Shown here: positions 58,826 through 64,000 of the stretch, in pieces
Layout: the number at the start of each line of letters is the position of its first letter
How positions within the stretch are numbered: position 1 is the stretch's first letter
Assembly: GCA_029258795.1 (NCBI GenBank)
Contig: JAPDKB010000008.1
Coordinates: 80,043 to 144,042, forward strand
Length of the DNA: 64,000 bases
Reading direction: 5' to 3'
Source of the DNA: an archaeon
GTDB taxonomy: Archaea > EX4484-52 > WAPT01
The notes under the pieces: generated by a model
What the model saw: only the letters and a program-made list of their open reading frames with translations
The model's database searches: none
What the model was told of the DNA's origin: nothing
Position numbers and translations under genes: made by a program

Positions 58826-60189
58826 TAGATAGGTATGGTGCTTTTTTCATCGTTGTTCTTGTGTTTCTGTGCATTTCATGGAAAGCTTATGCCCTTGTGG
58901 GAACACCGTGGTGGGATGAATGTGTTTATATGGGGCTTGCGAAGAACATTGTGGAGAGGCACGCATTCGAGATAAATCTTTTTCATCAGGAAGCTTTCAG
59001 ACCTCCGCTTTATCCTTTCTTGCTTGCAATCCTTTACCTTCTTTTCGGTTTCTCCATAAAGTTGGCATATCTATTCAACCTGCTGATCGTGCTGATGGCA
59101 TCATTCGTCATCTATGAGATTGCAAGAAGATGCTGGAATGATATCGTTGCGCTGCTTTCCCTTTTCCTGTTCTTTTCCTTCAGGGAGCTTCTGTTCTGGA
59201 GCACCAAAGCTCTTGCTGAGCCGCTGGAGATTTTGCTTGTCAGTGTCTTTCTTTTTGTCTGGATGTGCGTGGATGATGAAAAGAAAAAGCTTGTGCTGCT
59301 TCCTGTTTCAACGCTCGCGTTTTTGTCAAAGTACACTCTGGGCTCGCTTTATCCGCTGCTCTTTATCCTGATCATGGTTGAAAATCGTGTCAGAAGCTGG
59401 CTGCTCTCGAGAAAGTTCTGGTACAGCGTGATAATCTCCTTTTTAATTCTTCTGTCCTGGATGTTTCACAGCATCGCGGTTTACGGCAGTCCTGTTGGTT
59501 CTGCAACCTACAATCTCCACATAGTCAATGAGATTACCGAGCAGAAACCCTGGAACTACTATTTTCTCAACTTCTACAACATTTTCTGGATACACGGTCT
59601 GATCTTTCTGGCTGGAGCAGCTTACCTCATCTACAGAAAAGATAGGGAGGTAATTGCTCCGATTTTATGGTTCGTGCTTTACTTCCTGCTGATGAGCTTC
59701 ATTGTGGGTGAGAAGAACTACAGGTACCTGCTTCCTCTTTTGCCTTCTGTGGTGCTGGTGTCAGCTAGGTTTATGGAGAGGATGGGAAGTTCAAATGGGA
59801 TGATGAGGGCGGTGTGCCTTACACTTATTGCCTGTATCTTCGTTTCTTCATTAAGTTATGCTGTGTCCGTGGCCTATACGAACAAAACTGCCCGAAGCGA
59901 GATGCTGGAAATTGCTGAGCTGATCAGAAACGGCAAAGCTGGTAGCGTGATGTCGTCCAACTACCCGATCTATAACCTTCTTACAGGCAGAAAGGTCATC
60001 TATTTTCCACAAGATGACTGGGCGATGGACGAGTTCATAGAGAGATACAACGTGAGCTATGTCGTTGTGGATAGCTGCGAATACAAACCGGATTGGGTTG
60101 AAAGGTATGTGGAGGAGCATCCAGATATTTTTGTGAAGGTTTATGAAAAGGAGGGGTGGTGTAAGGTTGAGCTTTATCAGATAAAGTAA
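58822..60189 (+). CDS. GT-C glycosyltransferase (PMT/ArnT-like)
   Basis: A 455-residue polytopic protein with about ten membrane helices. The first loop has GTPWWDECVYMGLAKNIVE with the catalytic Asp-Glu, and FRPPLYPFLLAILY follows, as in the dolichyl-phosphate-mannose protein transferase family. It would attach sugars to surface proteins or lipids on the outside, using a lipid-linked donor. It overlaps the thioredoxin gene by 4 bases and the convergent ATPase gene by 13. Confidence 0.88.
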   Translation: MIDRYGAFFIVVLVFLCISWKAYALVGTPWWDECVYMGLAKNIVERHAFEINLFHQEAFRPPLYPFLLAILYLLFGFSIKLAYLFNLLIVLMASFVIYEIARRCWNDIVALLSLFLFFSFRELLFWSTKALAEPLEILLVSVFLFVWMCVDDEKKKLVLLPVSTLAFLSKYTLGSLYPLLFILIMVENRVRSWLLSRKFWYSVIISFLILLSWMFHSIAVYGSPVGSATYNLHIVNEITEQKPWNYYFLNFYNIFWIHGLIFLAGAAYLIYRKDREVIAPILWFVLYFLLMSFIVGEKNYRYLLPLLPSVVLVSARFMERMGSSNGMMRAVCLTLIACIFVSSLSYAVSVAYTNKTARSEMLEIAELIRNGKAGSVMSSNYPIYNLLTGRKVIYFPQDDWAMDEFIERYNVSYVVVDSCEYKPDWVERYVEEHPDIFVKVYEKEGWCKVELYQIK

Positions 60190-61433
60190 TGCGGTACAAA
60201 AGCCACTTTTGTGCCGTGTATGGTTTTGGTTGTGAACTCTTTATCTGTAAAGATCACACCTCTCTCAGGTCTGTAGGTCTTGATGAAACTCGTGAAGCTT
60301 CTCCCCACACTTGTGGTACGCGTCTTTACCTCGCATGGTACAATCATTCCATTCATGGTAATGATGAAGTCCACCTCCGCCTTGCCGGTGGTGCGCCAGT
60401 ACTTTGTCTCGGCTTCCAGACCTCTGCGTAACTCGTTGTGAATGAAGTTCTCAAGCAGCTTCCCTATATCATCCCTGACATCCATTCCATGAAAATTGTT
60501 GAGCAGAGCATTTCTGAGACCGAGATCAATGAAGTACAGTTTTTTTGATTTTCTTAACTCAGTTTTCATGGATCTTCTGAATGGATTGAGGAGCTCAATC
60601 ACATAGGTGTGATTGAGTATGGAAAGATACTTTTCAGCAGTTCTGTAATCTATATGCAAATCTTTCGACAGTGTAGTTATTTCCAGCAGTTCTGCGATGG
60701 AAGCCGCGAGGTATTTCATCAAGGTTTTGAACTTCTCGAGATGAAACACGTTGAAAAAGAAAAAAACGTCCTTTTCAAGATAGGTGATGAGCAGGTTGTG
60801 CAGAATCTCCGATTTGATAGTTTGTTCTTCTTCTTTAACAACAGCGGGATAACCACCATACACCACGTATTCATTCAGCAGTTCTATGAATTCGTTGTGA
60901 AACACAGGTGTGACGTCAATTTTCTCTGTTTCTCCTGATATGAAGTCAATAAACGCTTTTCTGTACTCTCTGAATATTTTGTGGAGGTCTTTCGCGCGCC
61001 ACATGAGAAATTCCTCAAAATCAAGCGGGTATAGCTCGAAATAGCACGATCTCCCCACCAGATACTTTCCAACCTCCACCTTTATGTCGAACGATCCAGA
61101 GCCTGTGACCACCAGCTTCAACCTTTCCTTATGGAGATCGTAGAGAAGCTTGAGTATTTTTCCTATTTTTTTCGAGTACTGCGCTTCATCGAGAAAAAGG
61201 TATGTTTTTTTCTCATTTTCTAAAAACCTCTCGATGAAGAGCTTTGGATTATTTTCAAGAGAGTTCAGCACTTCCTCATCCTCGAGGGTCAGATAGGTTC
61301 CTCCGTACTTTTCCTTGAGGTGTAACAAAAGAGTGGTCTTTCCGGCCTGCCTCGGACCCTTTATCAGGATCACCTCGCCTCTCTTCATCCACCTATCCAA
61401 TTTTTCTTCTATTTTTCTTGGATACCACTCCAT
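60177..61433 (-). CDS. AAA-family ATPase with DUF4143 domain
   Basis: A 418-residue ATPase. Walker A is IKGPRQAGKTTLL, Walker B YLFLDEAQYSKK, sensor VVTGSGSFDI. The C-terminus holds the DUF4143 domain with EVDFIITMNGMIVPCEVKT, which resembles a PD-(D/E)xK nuclease core (E-VD-...-EVK). Such proteins are common in archaea, often in several copies with mobile or defence elements, and their role is not established. Promoter catttataaac is about 22-32 nt upstream. Confidence 0.9.
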   Translation of the reverse strand: MEWYPRKIEEKLDRWMKRGEVILIKGPRQAGKTTLLLHLKEKYGGTYLTLEDEEVLNSLENNPKLFIERFLENEKKTYLFLDEAQYSKKIGKILKLLYDLHKERLKLVVTGSGSFDIKVEVGKYLVGRSCYFELYPLDFEEFLMWRAKDLHKIFREYRKAFIDFISGETEKIDVTPVFHNEFIELLNEYVVYGGYPAVVKEEEQTIKSEILHNLLITYLEKDVFFFFNVFHLEKFKTLMKYLAASIAELLEITTLSKDLHIDYRTAEKYLSILNHTYVIELLNPFRRSMKTELRKSKKLYFIDLGLRNALLNNFHGMDVRDDIGKLLENFIHNELRRGLEAETKYWRTTGKAEVDFIITMNGMIVPCEVKTRTTSVGRSFTSFIKTYRPERGVIFTDKEFTTKTIHGTKVAFVPHYFI

Positions 61434-61495
61434 GAATAATAGAATTATTTTTGGAGTTTATAAATGTTTCACACCTTCAGAAGAAATTACATTTT

Positions 61496-61526
61496 GATGT
61501 AATAACATCTGGAATTTAATTACATC
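61496..61526. promoter_or_regulatory. Inverted repeat upstream of the DUF4143 ATPase gene
   Basis: GATGTAAT (61496-61503) and ATTACATC (61519-61526) form a perfect 8-bp inverted repeat with a 15-base spacer; ATTACAT occurs once more at 61486-61492. It lies upstream of the TATA box of the ATPase gene and could be a protein-binding site. Confidence 0.4.
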
Positions 61527-61581
61527 GTAATGCAACAATTTCTTGGAACGTTAGAATCAGAATCATTCTCAAAAACAAAAT

Positions 61582-61605
61582 GTAAAAAAGGAGCCGAAGG
61601 CTCCT
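61582..61605 (-). terminator. Hairpin terminator after the S-layer gene
   Basis: On the minus strand AGGAGCC-TTCG-GGCTCCT is followed by TTTTTTA, about 20 bases after the stop. Same design as the thermosome terminator (TTCG loop plus T run). Confidence 0.7.
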
Positions 61606-61623
61606 AAATTCTTTTCTTCAGGT

Positions 61624-63999
61624 TTACTCGCTGGTCTCGCCCTCAGCAGCCTCCTCCTCAGCCGGGAACGGGTACTCAAAGTCCGCTAGTTCTCCGTTCA
61701 CCAGCATCTTGGCAGTGCCGCTGAGCTCCTCAGTAGCGAGCTTGAGGCATGCAGCCCTTGTGTCGTCAGCGCTCCATCCTGCAACCACTATCGCAACCTT
61801 GTCACCGCCGAATGGGTTGTCTATTGCCTGTATTATTGCCTTACCCTGGAGCTTGGCCTGCCATTCCTCGAATGTCGGTGTCTTGCCTGCCTGTGCAAGC
61901 TCTGCCACGAGCTGGTTGGCTGCCGGACCACCAACCAGTATTATGTTCTTTGCACCCTTGTACTGGCTTGCCTCTGTATCAAGAGCTGCTATTCCAGTTC
62001 CAGCCAGTGCTGGGAATGTCATCTCGGCAGCTCCGGTGCTCACAGTTCCACCGAACTGTGGATCAGGTCCTATAGCGACAGTGTAGTACACCTGCTCATC
62101 CGGGTACATTATTGTTACTTCTCCCTGATCTTCAGTGTCAACCTTTATGTAGGTACCCCACCTCGTCAGCCCGCTCTTTATGTCGTCGTCGCTTTCCCAA
62201 GTTTCAAACCCGCCGTTAAGTGGCGGATTGGTTGAGAGCACTGGAGCACCGACAAATGTTTCGTAAACCGGTTCCTGAACTTCGACCTGCTTGTCATCGC
62301 CGTTGTCGTACCATACAGGTACGAGCACTGCTCCCTTGTTCTCGTCGTCGTCCTTCTCCTCTATTATCAGGATTCCTGCCTGTAGGTTGTCCTTGCCCAA
62401 GATTTTGATGGTGCCATCACTATTAACAGTATAAATCACGCTACAGTACGGTGCATTACTGCTTTCATTTTTCCACTCTGTTCCATCATATACGTACTTA
62501 CAGTTTCCTGGAAGCACCACAGTATCTCCATTCTGTGGTGTTCCGCCAACCGTATTATTAAGCTCTATATCCTTCACAAACGCGAGCTCCTCACCCTTCC
62601 TGAGCTTTATCGTCGGGAACACCTTGATCTCGTCTGCATCATTGCGTTTTACGCTTACTTTTTTCTCGCCCTCGTCTATTGTGAAGTTGTACTCGTACCC
62701 GTCGATCACCTTAACCTCCCAGTTGTCATCGCCGTAATCGATTTCATAGGTTGTGCCTGTGAGCACATCCTCAAGCTCCAGTTCGTCATCGCTGGTATCG
62801 ATGTCCTTCACCTTCAGGATGTGTGCGAAATCGCCGTCCTTCTGAGAAATCACGAGGTAACCGTCCTCTGGTATCTCCTCGCCCTCATATGTCATTATTT
62901 GCTCTTTATCGTCGTTGAGAAGGTCCACGTCACTCTCGCCAGATTTGTGGTATGCAAACGTTACGGTCTTCGTGTTTCCTCTCTTGTCTGTGAATTTCAC
63001 TGTTGCTTTATCGTCTCCAGAGGTGCTGACCGCTATCTCATCTGCAGTGGGTAGCACTTCTGCGGTGTTGTCCTTGAACTTGACCTTGAAACCGAACACG
63101 GGATCTACGAACTCACCACCCATCGGGATGTAGTCTTCGTCATCACTTGGTGCAGTGACCTTTATCTCTATTCTGGATACTGGGCTTCCATCGTGTGGCG
63201 TTATTGTCACATGCGTCCCATCCACCGTATCCTCATCCTTTCCGACTTTCACGGCAGAATCGTCCTCCAATATAATCTTCTTTGTACCGACTGTCAGCAC
63301 AACGTTACCTGTCTCCTCTGGAACCTTGTACAGGTTGATCTCCTTGACATGGAACACCACATCCCCTATTGTTATATCGTCTCCTTCTTCCTTTGTATAA
63401 CTCTTGCCGTTTATCACGATGGTTGCTGATGGTGTCTCACTTATACCTGTAACGCTCACGGTGTATTCCTTTCCGTCGATTGTTACTGTTGTTTCCTGCC
63501 CTGCTGCGACTGTTACTTCCTGGGAAGCTTCATACAGGATTATGTGAGTGTTCGTGTTCTCATCATCCTGTGCTATGGTGTATTCCTTGCCGAAGAGTTT
63601 TATGGTATTTCCCTGCACCTCTTCATCGCTGAAGTTTATCTCGTCGTTGAACACAATTTTCAGGGTGTAAAGCGTCTCTGTATCGAAGTCCACATACACA
63701 ATGGGATCCATATCGGACTCGGGCTTTCCTGCAACAACCTGTGCATTACCGATATATATGTACTGGTCATAGTCATAGTCCTCTCCACTATCATCGGTCA
63801 CTGTTCCACTTGCAAGCAGGTTTGGCAGGTCATCACTTGTCAATGCTTCCTTTGCCTTGTCGATTGTGTCGAACAGATACACCTTCTCGCTCTCGGTTTC
63901 GAGAGCGACACCGTTTGTAACTTTTGTCACTTCTCCTCCTCCAGTCACTGTTGCCTCAGCTCCGTGCCTTGCCAGAGCTGCTGCAACGTTTATTGCACC
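61624..63999 (-). CDS. S-layer-like surface protein, C-terminal part (cut by window edge)
   Basis: The frame is open to the window edge, giving the last 791 residues of a large acidic secreted protein. The fragment starts AINVAAALARHGAEATVTGG and includes many strand-rich modules (for example GKEYTVSVTGISETPSATI), then SQKDGDFAHILKVKDID, VKVIDGYEYNFTIDEG, and close to the end NIILVGGPAANQLVAELAQ and VAIVVAGWSADDTRAA, which are typical of Methanococcus-type S-layer proteins. No C-terminal membrane anchor is seen. The internal GTG at 63948 is not the true start. Strongly expressed, judged by its terminator. Confidence 0.82.
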   Translation of the reverse strand, partial: GAINVAAALARHGAEATVTGGGEVTKVTNGVALETESEKVYLFDTIDKAKEALTSDDLPNLLASGTVTDDSGEDYDYDQYIYIGNAQVVAGKPESDMDPIVYVDFDTETLYTLKIVFNDEINFSDEEVQGNTIKLFGKEYTIAQDDENTNTHIILYEASQEVTVAAGQETTVTIDGKEYTVSVTGISETPSATIVINGKSYTKEEGDDITIGDVVFHVKEINLYKVPEETGNVVLTVGTKKIILEDDSAVKVGKDEDTVDGTHVTITPHDGSPVSRIEIKVTAPSDDEDYIPMGGEFVDPVFGFKVKFKDNTAEVLPTADEIAVSTSGDDKATVKFTDKRGNTKTVTFAYHKSGESDVDLLNDDKEQIMTYEGEEIPEDGYLVISQKDGDFAHILKVKDIDTSDDELELEDVLTGTTYEIDYGDDNWEVKVIDGYEYNFTIDEGEKKVSVKRNDADEIKVFPTIKLRKGEELAFVKDIELNNTVGGTPQNGDTVVLPGNCKYVYDGTEWKNESSNAPYCSVIYTVNSDGTIKILGKDNLQAGILIIEEKDDDENKGAVLVPVWYDNGDDKQVEVQEPVYETFVGAPVLSTNPPLNGGFETWESDDDIKSGLTRWGTYIKVDTEDQGEVTIMYPDEQVYYTVAIGPDPQFGGTVSTGAAEMTFPALAGTGIAALDTEASQYKGAKNIILVGGPAANQLVAELAQAGKTPTFEEWQAKLQGKAIIQAIDNPFGGDKVAIVVAGWSADDTRAACLKLATEELSGTAKMLVNGELADFEYPFPAEEEAAEGETSE

Positions 64000-64000
64000 A

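Overview
This is one continuous stretch of archaeal chromosome at moderate GC. Signs of the domain are the thermosome, FEN-1 with a PIP box, aEF1B, an archaeal-type SAM synthetase, ATCase PyrB/PyrI, archease and RtcB, a prepilin peptidase, tRNA genes interrupted by introns, and TATA boxes placed about 25-30 nt before many start codons. Likely thermophily is suggested by a tetraether lipid synthase (Tes) homologue, the thermosome and a ferredoxin-type membrane-bound hydrogenase. The primase is a single polypeptide carrying both the PriS catalytic motifs and the PriL iron-sulfur domain. That arrangement is known from Nanoarchaeum and other DPANN archaea, so a DPANN-grade or early-branching euryarchaeal host is possible, but I cannot name the organism.

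Layout. 1-8.7 kb: end of a thioredoxin, a CoA-binding protein, a PIN-ATPase-KH protein, a lipoprotein, a bacterial-type OMP decarboxylase, an ACT protein and an HDAC-family deacetylase. 8.9-13.8 kb: a compact operon of Lhr-type helicase, a small protein, a PdeM-like phosphoesterase and an amino-methyltransferase, probably nucleic-acid repair or processing. 14.7-21.2 kb: superoxide reductase, fused primase, prepilin peptidase, HAD and HIT proteins, a V4R protein, and the thermosome behind two direct repeats that flank its TATA box. 21.3-26.1 kb: PyrBI, an R15P-isomerase-like protein, a phosphoribosyltransferase and FEN-1. 26.1-31.4 kb: surface proteins (one intact, one broken paralogue), a bacterial-type signal peptidase, a HepT/MntA toxin-antitoxin pair and Tes. 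31.4-34.5 kb: aEF1B, two intron-bearing tRNA genes, and the HPS/PHI pair of the RuMP pathway. 34.5-35.9 kb: an AT-rich island with foreign-looking genes and attC-like repeats.

36-45.3 kb holds a complete membrane-bound [NiFe]-hydrogenase operon of the Mbh type (Mrp-like subunits A-H plus I, J, a fused KL, M and N). A UMP kinase gene is embedded between J and KL. HypA and a maturation protease lie just downstream. The predicted job is ferredoxin-driven H2 evolution coupled to ion pumping. 45.4-64 kb: SdpI-like protein, nuclease, MTA phosphorylase and SAM synthetase around an intron-bearing tRNA-Ser, then archease, a YchF/Obg-like GTPase, a cobalamin adenosyltransferase, RtcB, an overlapping gene set of M20 peptidase, two glycosyltransferases and a membrane thioredoxin, a DUF4143 ATPase, and the C-terminal 792 codons of an S-layer-like protein running off the window.

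The most striking signal is in the RNA genes. All three tRNA genes in the window (Arg-GCG, Leu-CAA, Ser-GGA) are interrupted at the same place in the T-loop (59/60), and tRNA-Leu has a second intron at the usual 37/38 site. The RNA ligase RtcB and its activator archease are encoded in the same window.
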